A stretch of 57,882 nt of DNA from Lachnospiraceae bacterium UBA1721. GTDB taxonomy: Bacteria > Bacillota > Clostridia > Lachnospirales > Lachnospiraceae. The position numbers and the translations under genes are program-made. The notes beneath the pieces are model-generated. The model was not told the DNA's origin. It made no database searches and was given only the letters and a program-made list of their open reading frames with translations. Below are positions 16,731 through 25,302 of the stretch, one piece after another. Location of the stretch: NCBI GenBank assembly GCA_002317155.1, contig DCIR01000047.1, forward strand, positions 1 to 57,882. Direction: 5' to 3'. Position 1 is the first letter of the stretch. Every line of letters starts with the position of its first letter.

Positions 16731-17738
16731 ATGGCAAAAAAATATTTTTTTATCGCAATGGCAGTCATAATTATGGCAATTTTTGGCCTGACAGGTTGCG
16801 TGAATGTAGCTGACAGTGAAAAAAAGGATATTATAGTAGTCGGCTTTTCTCAGGTTGGATCGGAGTCAAGCTGGCGTGTGGCCAATTCCGAATCCATGAA
16901 GAAAGCTTTATGCGAGGAAGAAGGATTTGAACTGATTTTTGATGACGCGAAGCAGAAACAGGAAAATCAGTACAAAGCTATTCGTAATTTTATTCAGCAG
17001 CAGGTCGACTATATTGTTCTTGCTCCTATCACAGAGAACGGTTGGGACGATGTTCTTAAGGAAGCAAAGCAGGCAGGTATTCCTGTTATTATTGTAGACC
17101 GACAGGTGGATGTATCAGATGATTCTCTCTATATTAACTGGGTTGGCTCGGATTTCTTGCAGGAAGGTAAGATGGCTACGGAATGGCTTGAGGGTGAGCT
17201 GGAAGAACGCGGAAGAGAGAACGACGAGATTAATATCCTTCATGTAAGGGGAACAAACGGAGCGACTGCACAGATTTTTAGAACTAAGGGACTGCAGGAT
17301 GCTGTTGATGAACATATTAATTGGAATATTGTAAGCGTGCTTGATGGTGAATACACAGAGGCACTGGCCTACGAGGTTACAAAAGAATATTTGGAAAAAA
17401 TTCAGGATACCGGAGAGACCATTGATGTAATCTACAGCGAGAATGACAATATGACCTTTGGTGTTCTTAAAGCTTTGGACGAAGCAGGGATTGAATATGG
17501 TGGAGAGGACGGTATTATTATCATTTCGTTTGATGCTGTCAGATCTTCACTCGAAAGATGTCTTGTCGGAGATATTAATCTTTGCGTTGAGTGTAATCCG
17601 CTGCACGGCCCCAGAGTGGCAAATCTCATCAGAAGCATAGAGGCCGGAAATACTCCGAGTAAGAGATCATACGTTAGTGATACCTATTTTTCATATGATT
17701 CCATAACTCATGAGGTTATTGATGAACGAGCATATTAA
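16731..17738 (+). CDS. Sugar-binding-protein-like sensor lipoprotein
   Basis: The 335-residue product has a signal peptide with lipobox LTGC and a periplasmic-binding-protein type I fold (GFSQVGSESSWR at the start of the mature part, VDYIVLAP, GIPVIIVDRQ, IYSENDNMTFG). It is homologous to the ABC binding protein at 17959 but sits 3 bp behind the kinase gene rather than with the transporter. In C. beijerinckii, XylFII, a xylose-binding protein next to LytS, senses sugar for the kinase; the same role is inferred here. Codon use is ordinary, unlike the biased 17959 gene, which fits a low-copy sensor. The ligand is not known; YtfQ-like features suggest an aldose or furanose. Confidence 0.85.
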   Translation: MAKKYFFIAMAVIIMAIFGLTGCVNVADSEKKDIIVVGFSQVGSESSWRVANSESMKKALCEEEGFELIFDDAKQKQENQYKAIRNFIQQQVDYIVLAPITENGWDDVLKEAKQAGIPVIIVDRQVDVSDDSLYINWVGSDFLQEGKMATEWLEGELEERGRENDEINILHVRGTNGATAQIFRTKGLQDAVDEHINWNIVSVLDGEYTEALAYEVTKEYLEKIQDTGETIDVIYSENDNMTFGVLKALDEAGIEYGGEDGIIIISFDAVRSSLERCLVGDINLCVECNPLHGPRVANLIRSIEAGNTPSKRSYVSDTYFSYDSITHEVIDERAY

Positions 17739-17776
17739 ATAAATTATATATTTTCGTAAAAAAACAAACATTTTGT

Positions 17777-17813
17777 AAAAAAATCGACAACTTTTGGCTG
17801 CCGATTTTTTTTT
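17777..17813 (+). terminator. Intrinsic terminator after the sensor operon
   Basis: An A run plus ATCG (17777-17786) pairs with CGAT plus a T run (17802-17813). It separates the sensor operon from the transporter operon. The stem is AT-rich with a mismatch near the loop. Confidence 0.65.
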
Positions 17814-17906
17814 GCGTTGTTTTTTCAGAAAATAATCATAAAGAGTTGGAAATTAGTCTGTTTCTGAGCAGGTTGATATCAAGTATTATTATCACATGTA
17901 ACGGAG

Positions 17907-17928
17907 TGCGATTAGCATTTCGATCGCA
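17907..17928 (+). promoter_or_regulatory. Inverted repeat upstream of the binding-protein gene
   Basis: TGCGAT-N10-ATCGCA (17907-17912 and 17923-17928) lies 30 bases before the start at 17959. It may be an operator, for example of the YesN-type regulator, or a stabilising 5' hairpin. No convincing promoter hexamers were found in 17814-17958. Confidence 0.4.
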
Positions 17929-17958
17929 TAGGCTAAATATATTAGGGAGGAAAAAGAA

Positions 17959-18912
17959 ATGAAAAAATATTTGGCAATTATTCTTGCACTTGCTATGGTA
18001 TTCGCTTTAGCAGGATGCGGAGCTGGCAAGAGTGACAAGATCACCGTAGGTATCATCAACAATGATCCTAACGAGTCAGGTTACCGTGCAGCAAACGACA
18101 GATCTCTTAAGGAGATGTTCACTGAAGAGAACGGCTACGAAGCATCATTCTTCTATAGCTTAAAGAATGACGAGCAGATCGCAGCAGCTCAGAAGTTCAT
18201 CACTGACGGTGTTGATTATCTTCTTATCTCAGCAGCTGATACTGCTGGTTGGGACACCGTACTTAAGGATGCTCAGAAGGCTGGAACCAAGGTTATCCTT
18301 TTCGACCGTACAATCGATGCTGATCCATCACTTTACGAGGCTTCTATCGTTTCAGATATGGCTAAGGAAGGTCAGCAGGCTGTAGATTGGCTCAAGAGCC
18401 AGAACCTTTCAGAGTACAACATCATCCACATTCAGGGTGTTATGGGTTCAGCTGCACAGCGTGGACGTTCAGGCGCTCTTGATGATGAGGCAAAGGCTAG
18501 TGGCTGGAACATTGTAGCACAGCAGACCGGTGAGTGGTCAGCAGACAATGCACAGCAGATCGTACAGGCTGTTATCGATGCAAAGACTCCTTTCAACGTA
18601 ATCTATGCTGAGAACGACGATATGGCTAAGGGAGCTGTAGCAGCTCTTGATAAGGCTGGTATCACTCACGGTGTAGGCGGAGAAGTACTTATCATCGGTT
18701 TCGACTGCAACAAGTGGGCTCTTACCGAGCTTCTTAACCAGAACTGGAACTATGATGGACAGTGCAATCCTTTCCAGGCTGAGTACATCAATGATATCAT
18801 CAAGAAGATCGAAGCTGGTGAGACCATTTCTGAGAAGACCATCATCATGAACGAGAAGGGATTCGATGCTACCACCATTACCGAGGATGATGTAAACAAC
18901 TACGGTATCTAA
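17959..18912 (+). CDS. Sugar ABC transporter substrate-binding lipoprotein (YtfQ-like)
   Basis: The 317-residue binding protein has a signal peptide and lipobox LAGC, then a type I binding-protein fold (VGIINNDPNESGYRA, VDYLLISA, VILFDRT, IYAENDDMAKGA). It captures sugar outside the cell for the ATPase and two permeases downstream. The pairing with two separate permeases matches the YtfQ-YtfR-YtfT-YjfF layout for galactofuranose-type sugars. Codon use is strongly biased to C-ending codons (AAC, ATC, GAC), unlike its neighbours, suggesting very high expression. GGGAGG lies about 10 nt before the ATG. A terminator-like hairpin after the stop would keep downstream expression lower. The exact substrate is unknown. 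Confidence 0.92.
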   Translation: MKKYLAIILALAMVFALAGCGAGKSDKITVGIINNDPNESGYRAANDRSLKEMFTEENGYEASFFYSLKNDEQIAAAQKFITDGVDYLLISAADTAGWDTVLKDAQKAGTKVILFDRTIDADPSLYEASIVSDMAKEGQQAVDWLKSQNLSEYNIIHIQGVMGSAAQRGRSGALDDEAKASGWNIVAQQTGEWSADNAQQIVQAVIDAKTPFNVIYAENDDMAKGAVAALDKAGITHGVGGEVLIIGFDCNKWALTELLNQNWNYDGQCNPFQAEYINDIIKKIEAGETISEKTIIMNEKGFDATTITEDDVNNYGI

Positions 18913-18943
18913 TTTCTAAATTAGTATTGGATTTAATATTAAG

Positions 18944-18988
18944 GCGCGGGAGGTAAGCGGGCGTTACCGTAAGCCTACCGCGCTTTTT
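18944..18988 (+). terminator. Intra-operon terminator-like hairpin
   Basis: GCGCGG (18944-18949) pairs with CCGCGC (18978-18983), extended by an AGG/CCT step, and five T follow. Placed between binding protein and ATPase genes, it probably gives partial read-through and protects the upstream message, a usual way to produce excess binding protein. Confidence 0.8.
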
Positions 18989-19010
18989 ATGTAGAGAAGG
19001 AGAGATGAAC

Positions 19011-20519
19011 ATGCAGGAAGGGACAGTATTGGAGATGCGCGGCATCCACAAGAGTTTTCCGGGCGTTCATGCGTTGCAGGGTGTACAGTTTACTCTTAGA
19101 AAGGGAGAAATACATGCTCTCATGGGAGAAAACGGTGCCGGCAAATCAACACTCATCAAGGTTCTTACAGGCGTATATAGCAAAGACGAAGGTTCTATAA
19201 TGCTCGACGGACACAAAGGAGAGGTATCAATAAAATCTCCTCAGGATGCTCAGAATGTCGGCATCAGTACTGTATATCAGGAAATTACATTGTGCCCGAA
19301 TCTTTCAGTTGCAGAGAATATGTTCATTGGAAGAACTACTGCAGGAGCAGTCCTGAAGTGGAAAGATATGAACAGGGCAGCAGATAAGATTCTTAAAAAT
19401 TTGGATATACCTGCGAAGGCAACACAGCAGCTTGGTAGCTGTTCAATAGCTGTACAGCAGATGGTAGCTATCGCCCGCGCAGTGGATATGGACTGTAAAG
19501 TACTTATTTTGGATGAACCCACATCCTCTCTCGATGAGCAGGAAGTAGAAAAGCTTTTTAAGCTTATGAGAGACTTAAAGAGTAGGGGAGTAGGTATTGT
19601 TTTTGTAACTCATTTCCTTGATCAGGTATATGCTGTCAGCGATAGAATCACCGTTTTAAGAGACGGTAAATTTATCGGAGAATATACCGTAGCAGAGCTT
19701 CCCAGACTTAAGCTTGTATCAACAATGCTTGGTAAAGAGATGGATGACCTTGCGGATATTAAGGAAGATAAAGCTGTAAATTCGCAAAAGGACGAGGTTC
19801 CTGTAATTGAGGTTGAGAAACTTCACAGTACAACCGGAATCAAGCCATTTGATTTTTATATCAATAAAGGAGAAGTTAACGGATTTACCGGACTTCTCGG
19901 ATCAGGTCGAAGCGAGTGTGTTCGTGCAATATTCGGCGCGGATAAGACAATCGGCGGCGTGATCAAGATTGAAGGAAAGAAGGTTAAGATTGCAGCTCCT
20001 ATCGATGCGATGAAGCATGGAATTGCATACTTGCCTGAAGACAGAAAGAATGACGGTATTATCGGAGACCTTTCAGTTAAAGATAATATCATCCTTGCAC
20101 TTCAGGTGCTTGAAGGATTTTTCAAGCCTCTGTCAGAGAAGGAGAAAAACAAGTTCGCGGAAGAATATATCAAGCTTCTTGATATTAAAACGGCTTCACC
20201 GGAGACTCCTATCAAGTCTCTTTCAGGTGGAAATCAGCAGAAGTGTATTCTTGCAAGATGGTTGCTTACACACCCTAATTATCTCATCCTTGATGAGCCT
20301 ACAAGAGGTATTGACGTAGGTACAAAGGTAGACATTCAGAAGCTTGTATTAAAGCTTGCATCAGAAGGAATGAGTATTACCTTCATTTCTTCAGAGCAGG
20401 ATGAGATGATCAGAACATGTTCAAGACTTGTAGTTATGAGAGACGGAAGAGTTGTAGGTGAACTTACAGGTGATGACATTTCTCAGACCAAGATTATGAG
20501 CACAATCGCAGGAGAATAG
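19011..20519 (+). CDS. Sugar ABC transporter double ATPase (YtfR/MglA type)
   Basis: Two fused ATPase domains in about 502 residues. The first has Walker A GENGAGKST and Walker B VLILDEPTSSLDEQ but a weak signature (CSIAVQQM). The second has a degenerate Walker A (GLLGSGRSE), an intact signature LSGGNQQK and Walker B YLILDEPTRGIDVG. This asymmetry is normal for monosaccharide importers. AAGGAG at 18997-19002 lies 2 nt from the ATG at 19005 and 8 nt from the ATG at 19011, so the latter is used. It energises import with the permeases that follow without gaps. Confidence 0.95.
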   Translation: MQEGTVLEMRGIHKSFPGVHALQGVQFTLRKGEIHALMGENGAGKSTLIKVLTGVYSKDEGSIMLDGHKGEVSIKSPQDAQNVGISTVYQEITLCPNLSVAENMFIGRTTAGAVLKWKDMNRAADKILKNLDIPAKATQQLGSCSIAVQQMVAIARAVDMDCKVLILDEPTSSLDEQEVEKLFKLMRDLKSRGVGIVFVTHFLDQVYAVSDRITVLRDGKFIGEYTVAELPRLKLVSTMLGKEMDDLADIKEDKAVNSQKDEVPVIEVEKLHSTTGIKPFDFYINKGEVNGFTGLLGSGRSECVRAIFGADKTIGGVIKIEGKKVKIAAPIDAMKHGIAYLPEDRKNDGIIGDLSVKDNIILALQVLEGFFKPLSEKEKNKFAEEYIKLLDIKTASPETPIKSLSGGNQQKCILARWLLTHPNYLILDEPTRGIDVGTKVDIQKLVLKLASEGMSITFISSEQDEMIRTCSRLVVMRDGRVVGELTGDDISQTKIMSTIAGE

Positions 20520-20521
20520 TA

Positions 20522-21601
20522 ATGGAAAAGAAAACAAATATTTTGAAAAAATTTGTGGGCAATCAGTTATTTATTCCCTTGGTAGCATTGTTGCTCCTGA
20601 TAATATTTAACCTGATTAATGACCCTTCATTTTTCGTAATTACAATTTTGAAAACCAAGGAAGGATTTCCGGTTCTTTCCGGATCATTGATATCCATCAT
20701 TGACTTTGGTTCTGAGCTCGCAATATTGGCAATCGGTATGACAATCGTTACCGCGGCAACGGGTGGACAGGATATTTCAGTAGGTGCGGTTATCGCCATA
20801 AGCGGTAGTACAATGCTGAGAGTTCTCTGCGGAACAAATCCTCAGCCCGATAAATTGCTTGCACCTATATTTGTTGCATTTTTGGTAGGTGCACTTGCTG
20901 CAATGCTTTGCGGAGCATTCAATGGCTTGCTGGTAGCACAGTTCAAGATTCAGCCAATGGTTGCCACATTGATTCTCTATACTGCAGGTCGTTCAATTGC
21001 AGCATGGATTAATGAGAACCGTCTACCTATTATCGGCGAGCCCTCATTTGGATATATCGGTAACTTCCTTCCCGGAGTTCCGATTCCCACACCTGTATTT
21101 ATCGCAATTGCCTGCATGATTATCATTGCATTGGTACAGAAGTTCACTAATCTGAAGCTGTTCACACAGGCAGTTGGTATCAACGAAGAATCATCAAGAC
21201 TTAATGGTATCAATCCTAAGTTTATGAAGTTCATGAGCTTTGTAATTTTAGGTCTCTTCGTATCAGTAGCAGCGTTGATTAAGGTTACACGTATTTCAAC
21301 TATCACTTATTCGGTAATTGCTAAGGATATCGAGATGGATGCGATTCTTGCGGTTGCTCTTGGTGGTAACAAGCTGAGCGGTGGTAAGTATAATATCTGG
21401 GCATCAATACTTGGTGCATATGTAATTCAGTTCCTTACAACAACTCTTTATAAATTGCAGGTACGTTCAGATGCGCTTCCTGCTTACAAGGCTGTAGTTG
21501 TTATTCTTCTTGTTATTATCAGTGCTCCAGCTGTAAGAGACAAGTTCGCACAGATTACCAAGAAGATTAAAGCAAAAAAAGCAGTTAACGGAGGTGTATA
21601 A
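20522..21601 (+). CDS. Sugar ABC transporter permease (YtfT-like)
   Basis: A 359-residue inner-membrane permease of the branched-sugar (BPD_transp_2) family with about eight to ten hydrophobic segments and the cytoplasmic coupling region AVALGGNKLSGGKY near the C-terminus, which contacts the ATPase. It starts 2 bp after the ATPase stop. It pairs with the different permease at 21604, so the channel is probably a heterodimer. Its lysine-rich C-terminal tail is cytoplasmic. The substrate is as for the binding protein. Confidence 0.93.
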   Translation: MEKKTNILKKFVGNQLFIPLVALLLLIIFNLINDPSFFVITILKTKEGFPVLSGSLISIIDFGSELAILAIGMTIVTAATGGQDISVGAVIAISGSTMLRVLCGTNPQPDKLLAPIFVAFLVGALAAMLCGAFNGLLVAQFKIQPMVATLILYTAGRSIAAWINENRLPIIGEPSFGYIGNFLPGVPIPTPVFIAIACMIIIALVQKFTNLKLFTQAVGINEESSRLNGINPKFMKFMSFVILGLFVSVAALIKVTRISTITYSVIAKDIEMDAILAVALGGNKLSGGKYNIWASILGAYVIQFLTTTLYKLQVRSDALPAYKAVVVILLVIISAPAVRDKFAQITKKIKAKKAVNGGV

Positions 21602-21603
21602 GT

Positions 21604-22671
21604 ATGGGAATGACTAAGACTGAAAATACATCCAGCGCTGTAAAACAGAAGAAGAATATTTTACAGTGGTTTAATTCACTTACAGATACCAATAAGCTTC
21701 TGTTAATTACTATAGTAGCGTTTGTACTCATGTATGTCAGCGCTATGATTTTTGAAGGAAAAGGATTCCTTAAGCCTCAGGCATTATGTAACATTTTAAT
21801 TAACAACGCTGCATTGATTATTACTGCATGTGGAATGAGTGTGGTAATGATTACCGGTGGAATCGATATCTCTGTCGGCGGTGTTGTAGCTCTCGTAAGT
21901 ATGATATGTGCAGTATATCTCGACTTGCATGGTGGTAACGTGGTTGTAGCACTTCTTATTGCATTGGGAGTAGGACTGGCATTCGGTTTGATACAGGGCT
22001 TCCTAGTTGCTTACCTTGAAATACAGCCGTTCATAGTAACGCTGGCGGGAATGTTCTTTGCGAGAGGTTTGATTACAATCATTCACTCAGAACCCTTCGA
22101 TGTTAAGAATGAAGCATTCGTAGCACTGAAGGATACCAGAATTGAGATACCGTTTATCGGATCATTTAACAATCGCGGTGTGTTCATGCCAGTATACATC
22201 AATATTGGCGTAATAGTAGCATTGGTCATCGTTGTTTTGTTATTTGTACTGCTCAGATGGTCTAAGATCGGACGTCATTTCTATGCAGTCGGAGGTAATG
22301 CTCAGAGTGCACTTATGCTTGGAATCAATGTAAAGCGCACACGTTTCCTTTCACATATTATCTGCGGACTTCTCGCAGGAATCGGTGGATTTGTATACGT
22401 TTTGTATGTAGGAAGCGGATCACCTTCTAACGCACTTGGAATGGAGATGAATGCTATCGCTTCTTCAATCATCGGAGGAACAATGCTTACCGGTGGTGTA
22501 GGTAATATTATCGGAACTCTGTTCGGTGTATTGTCACTTTCTACCATTAAGGATATTGTTGCTTCAGCAGGACTTACCGATCCCTGGTGGACAGGAATTA
22601 CCATTGCTGCAATGCTTTGCCTGTTCCTTATAATCCAGAGTGTTGTAATCTCAGGTAAGAGAAAGAAGTAA
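21604..22671 (+). CDS. Sugar ABC transporter permease (YjfF-like)
   Basis: The second permease, 355 residues, of the same family, with the typical segment MITGGIDISVGGVVAL and the coupling motif AVGGNAQSALMLGINV. It is 2 bp from the first permease gene, and GGAGG lies 9 nt before its ATG. The N-terminal 30 residues are hydrophilic, then about nine hydrophobic segments follow. The operon ends here, with two terminators downstream. Confidence 0.93.
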   Translation: MGMTKTENTSSAVKQKKNILQWFNSLTDTNKLLLITIVAFVLMYVSAMIFEGKGFLKPQALCNILINNAALIITACGMSVVMITGGIDISVGGVVALVSMICAVYLDLHGGNVVVALLIALGVGLAFGLIQGFLVAYLEIQPFIVTLAGMFFARGLITIIHSEPFDVKNEAFVALKDTRIEIPFIGSFNNRGVFMPVYINIGVIVALVIVVLLFVLLRWSKIGRHFYAVGGNAQSALMLGINVKRTRFLSHIICGLLAGIGGFVYVLYVGSGSPSNALGMEMNAIASSIIGGTMLTGGVGNIIGTLFGVLSLSTIKDIVASAGLTDPWWTGITIAAMLCLFLIIQSVVISGKRKK

Positions 22672-22767
22672 TCGGTATAAGACGTAAAAAGAAATTGGAA
22701 GATGACTTAAAAGAATTTACCGGACATTAATAACCCATTAAAATAAACAATGTGATAAACTTTCCTC

Positions 22768-22806
22768 AAAGAAGTCCTGCTGAATCAGTTCGGCAGGATT
22801 TCTTTT
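22768..22806 (+). terminator. Intrinsic terminator of the sugar transport operon
   Basis: AAAGAAGTCCTGC (22768-22780) pairs with GCAGGATTTCTTT (22793-22805), with one G-U pair. A second small hairpin follows at 22829. The 361-bp gap 22672-23032 holds these two terminators, a -10 box and the leader described next. Confidence 0.85.
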
Positions 22807-22828
22807 ATTCACAATATTGATTGTAAAA

Positions 22829-22852
22829 GGAGAGGTTAGCCTCTTCTTTTTT
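22829..22852 (+). terminator. Second short terminator hairpin
   Basis: GGAGAGG (22829-22835) and CCTCTTC (22840-22846) form a 7-bp stem with a TTAG loop and one G-U pair, followed by six T. Confidence 0.6.
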
Positions 22853-22894
22853 CGAAAGTTTGGTTGTGAAGTATGAATTTCACTCATAAAGGCA

Positions 22895-23032
22895 TATAAT
22901 AATAGGCGTGAGCAGATGTGTCGAGGATGAACCTGTTAATAGATGGGTTCAGCGTTCGGATAAGCTCTTGTATAAGGGCAAACAGTCCGGTAAGAATCAG
23001 GTAGTAAGTGAGTAAAAAACGGAAGTTAAGAT
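22895..23032 (+). promoter_or_regulatory. -10 box and possibly structured 5' leader
   Basis: TATAAT lies at 22895-22900 without a good -35, so transcription would start near 22907 and give a leader of about 125 bases. It can form GAACC/GGTTC (22929-22933, 22946-22950), and CGGA/TCCG (22957-22960, 22986-22989) enclosing GCTCTT/AAGGGC (22964-22969, 22974-22979). ACCTG (22931-22935) can instead pair with CAGGT (22998-23002), excluding the first stem. It matches no riboswitch class that I can recall, so it may simply be unstructured spacer. Confidence 0.35.
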
Positions 23033-23503
23033 ATGCTTAAAATAATTAACCAGATAATCAACAATCAGGTATTGATAAGCGGTGTGGCAGGATGGTGTGG
23101 AGCCGAGGTTGCCAAGCTTTTTACCAATGCGGTGGTAACGAAAAAATTTGATATAAAAAGACTGTTTGGTGATGGAGGAATGCCCTCTGCGCATTCAAGT
23201 ACAGTATGTTCACTGGCGGTAGGAACAGCATTTGTGTGTGGAATTGATTCGCCTATTTTTGCGATATGTGCGTTCTTTGCGTTCATAACCATGCATGATG
23301 CTATGGGTGTACGCCAGGAGACCGGCAAGCAGGCGCAGTTATTAAACAAGATTCTTGAGGTGTCTGATATAACTGAACTTTTATCGGAAAAGAAACTAAA
23401 AGAGCTCGTGGGACATACTCCTCTGCAGGTTTTCTTTGGAGGCGTACTGGGAATTTTAATTGGACTGGCAGTCAATTTCTTTATATACAATCCTGTTATA
23501 TAG
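23033..23503 (+). CDS. Divergent PAP2 family membrane protein (DUF212)
   Basis: A 156-residue protein of the divergent PAP2/acid phosphatase group (YuiD-like). The family signature GDGGMPSAHSS is present near 43-53, with the later HDAMGVRQETGKQA block. About four hydrophobic segments suggest a membrane-bound phosphatase acting on a lipid-linked or isoprenoid phosphate, though the family's substrate is not known. The start is ATG 23033 with only a weak GGAAG site. It is probably monocistronic and converges on the TetR gene at 23547. Confidence 0.88.
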   Translation: MLKIINQIINNQVLISGVAGWCGAEVAKLFTNAVVTKKFDIKRLFGDGGMPSAHSSTVCSLAVGTAFVCGIDSPIFAICAFFAFITMHDAMGVRQETGKQAQLLNKILEVSDITELLSEKKLKELVGHTPLQVFFGGVLGILIGLAVNFFIYNPVI

Positions 23504-23546
23504 ATAATGGGTATAGATTAAGATTATTGCCGTGTGTTAAGAGAAT

Positions 23547-24077
23547 CTATGCTAAGAAATTAGCCAATGCTTTGGCAATGTCTTCGACCTTTTCTTTTTT
23601 TCCGTTTTCTTCCCACATAATAAAGCTGTTGAACAATGCACCGGCATATGCATAGAGCTTGTAGACAGATATCTCATGGTCAGTATGGATATGAGATATC
23701 ATAAATTCATTTACCGATTCCAAGAGAAGTGTGTGGAGCCTGTTCTTGGACAGAGTCAAAAAGAACTCCGAGTACTGATCGAAGAAATTGAATGAGAAGA
23801 CAATATGTGAAGCGGAGAAATATTTGTCCTTTGAATTCATTTCAGCGTTGGCTGCGAGATATTCTGATACAATGATGTTCAGATAATCCTTGAGAACTTC
23901 ATAAGCAGATGAATAGTACTGGTAGAAGGAGGTTCTTGACACTCCGGCCACTTTAGAAATCTCGGATATCTTGAGCTGATCAAAGGAATTGTTTTTTAAT
24001 AGCTTTATCACAGCTTCTGCAATACATCTTCTGGTAAATTCAGTTTTTTGATTAGTCTTTATCTCACTGATTTTCAT
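23547..24077 (-). CDS. TetR family transcriptional regulator
   Basis: The 176-residue protein has an N-terminal TetR helix-turn-helix (KISEISKVAGVSRTSFYQYY, about residues 36-55) and a divergent all-helical ligand domain. It is transcribed away from the degV-type gene at 24242, and the 164-bp gap between them has two inverted repeats. Repression of itself and of the neighbour is the standard inference. The ligand is unknown. No strong ribosome binding site is seen before the ATG at 24077. Confidence 0.88.
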   Translation of the reverse strand: MKISEIKTNQKTEFTRRCIAEAVIKLLKNNSFDQLKISEISKVAGVSRTSFYQYYSSAYEVLKDYLNIIVSEYLAANAEMNSKDKYFSASHIVFSFNFFDQYSEFFLTLSKNRLHTLLLESVNEFMISHIHTDHEISVYKLYAYAGALFNSFIMWEENGKKEKVEDIAKALANFLA

Positions 24078-24130
24078 TTTTATAAACCAAATAAGTTATT
24101 AAAGTGAACAAAACGGGCTGTTTTGTAAAT

Positions 24131-24164
24131 TGTACTATAGCAGGGTAGTTAATACAATAGTACA
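24131..24164. promoter_or_regulatory. Inverted repeat between tetR and degV genes
   Basis: TGTACTAT (24131-24138) and ATAGTACA (24157-24164) are perfect 8-bp arms, 18 bp apart. It is a candidate site for the TetR protein, although the spacing is long for that family. Confidence 0.4.
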
Positions 24165-24193
24165 TAGTGCGTAGAATGCACGTGTTATTTTGG

Positions 24194-24213
24194 TGTCTGT
24201 ATTTGTGCAGACA
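24194..24213. promoter_or_regulatory. Inverted repeat upstream of the DegV gene
   Basis: TGTCTG (24194-24199) and CAGACA (24208-24213) are perfect arms around 8 bp, 28 bp before the DegV start. The size of 20 bp suits a TetR dimer. Confidence 0.45.
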
Positions 24214-24241
24214 AATATAAAAACTGAATTGTGAGGAAGAT

Positions 24242-25066
24242 ATGTATAAATTTGTTTCAGATTCATCGTGTGATGTTGATATGCTGAATGGTGTAAAAAT
24301 AGAGACAGTTCCGTTGACAATATCTACCGATGAGAGAGATTTTGTTGATACCATGGATATGGACGTTCATGAAATGCTGGATTATTTGGCACAGTATAAG
24401 GGTCGTTCATATTCGGCTTGTCCTTCAACCGAGAGCTGGCTTAAGTCTTTTGAAGGAGCTGACGAGGTATATGTTTTATCACTGTCAGGTAATATATCAG
24501 GAACCTACAATAGTGCCTGCGTTGCAAAAGATATTTATCTGGAGAGTAATCCCGATACTAAAATCCTTGTTTTTGATACTCTGACAACCGGACCTGAAAT
24601 GAGACTTGCCATTGAGAAGGTAATCGAGTGGAAGGAAGCCGGTAAAAGCTTTGAAGAGATTTCTTCTTCACTTAGAGCTTATGTTGACAGCACCAGATTA
24701 TTCTTTGCATTTAAGTCACTTCATAACTTCGCCGCAAACGGACGAGTAAATAAGCTTGTAGCGGCTATGGTTGAAAAGCTTAATATTACCATTACCGGAA
24801 CTGCTGAAGAGGGAGATATCAAGCCCGGTCAGAAGATCAGAGGAACCAAGAAGGTCGTAGGTCATATGCTGGATGAAATGACCAATGCCGGATTTAAGGG
24901 TGGCAAGGTCAGAATAGTTCATATTGAAAATGAAGAGCTTGCAAATCTTGTGAGTGAAAGTATTAAAGCGTCATATCCCGGCGCGGAGATTGTTATTTAT
25001 CCCGCAAGAGGACTGGTAAGTTACTATGGTGAGCGCGGTGGCATTATTATCGGATGCGAATGCTAA
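24242..25066 (+). CDS. DegV family fatty-acid-binding protein
   Basis: A 274-residue DegV protein. This family binds fatty acyl chains and, as FakB, presents fatty acids to the kinase FakA for phosphorylation before phospholipid synthesis. Seen here are the N-terminal SDSSCDVD block, the ligand-loop region LSGNISGTYNSA and the C-terminal RGLVSYYGERGG. No FakA partner is in the window. GAGGAAG lies about 4 nt before the ATG. The divergent TetR gene probably controls it. Its stop is followed by 12-13-nt repeats (25066-25103). Confidence 0.9.
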   Translation: MYKFVSDSSCDVDMLNGVKIETVPLTISTDERDFVDTMDMDVHEMLDYLAQYKGRSYSACPSTESWLKSFEGADEVYVLSLSGNISGTYNSACVAKDIYLESNPDTKILVFDTLTTGPEMRLAIEKVIEWKEAGKSFEEISSSLRAYVDSTRLFFAFKSLHNFAANGRVNKLVAAMVEKLNITITGTAEEGDIKPGQKIRGTKKVVGHMLDEMTNAGFKGGKVRIVHIENEELANLVSESIKASYPGAEIVIYPARGLVSYYGERGGIIIGCEC

Positions 25067-25103
25067 ATTCGTATGTTAATTCGTATGATGAATTCGCATA
25101 CAT
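25066..25103 (+). repeat. 12-13-nt tandem repeat at the DegV stop codon
   Basis: Three units beginning AATTCG(T/C)AT lie at 25066-25077, 25078-25090 and 25091-25103. The first starts at the last base of the stop codon. Confidence 0.6.
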
Positions 25104-25161
25104 ACAATTATTGATGCCGATACAGATGAATAATGTTTTTTACGAGAAATCGGGGGGAGAT

Positions 25162-25197
25162 AAAGAAACAGAGCGATTGTTGTCGCTCTGTTTCTTT
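25162..25197. terminator. Strong intrinsic terminator
   Basis: A perfect 15-bp stem from AAAGAAACAGAGCGA (25162-25176) and its complement (25183-25197) around TTGTTG. The paired A and T tracts allow termination in both directions. Confidence 0.88.
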
Positions 25198-25302
25198 GTG
25201 TATTAGGAAATTACTTTAGATATGAGCGAGGTCTGTCATGTGCACAATCAGTATTTGTGTTATTATGTACATATATGTTCTTAGCAATTGGAGAAGCTGA
25301 TC

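Noticed and set aside
22970..23002. AGGGCAAAC motif suggesting a GEMM (cyclic-di-GMP) riboswitch
   Set aside because: Only the short GGCAAAC match is present; the GAAA tetraloop, the GGGACGCAAAGCC block and the second helix of the class are missing.
23513..23550. ATAGATT/AATCTAT hairpin between the convergent DUF212 and TetR genes
   Set aside because: The arms are short, the loop is 24 bases and no T run follows, so a terminator cannot be supported.
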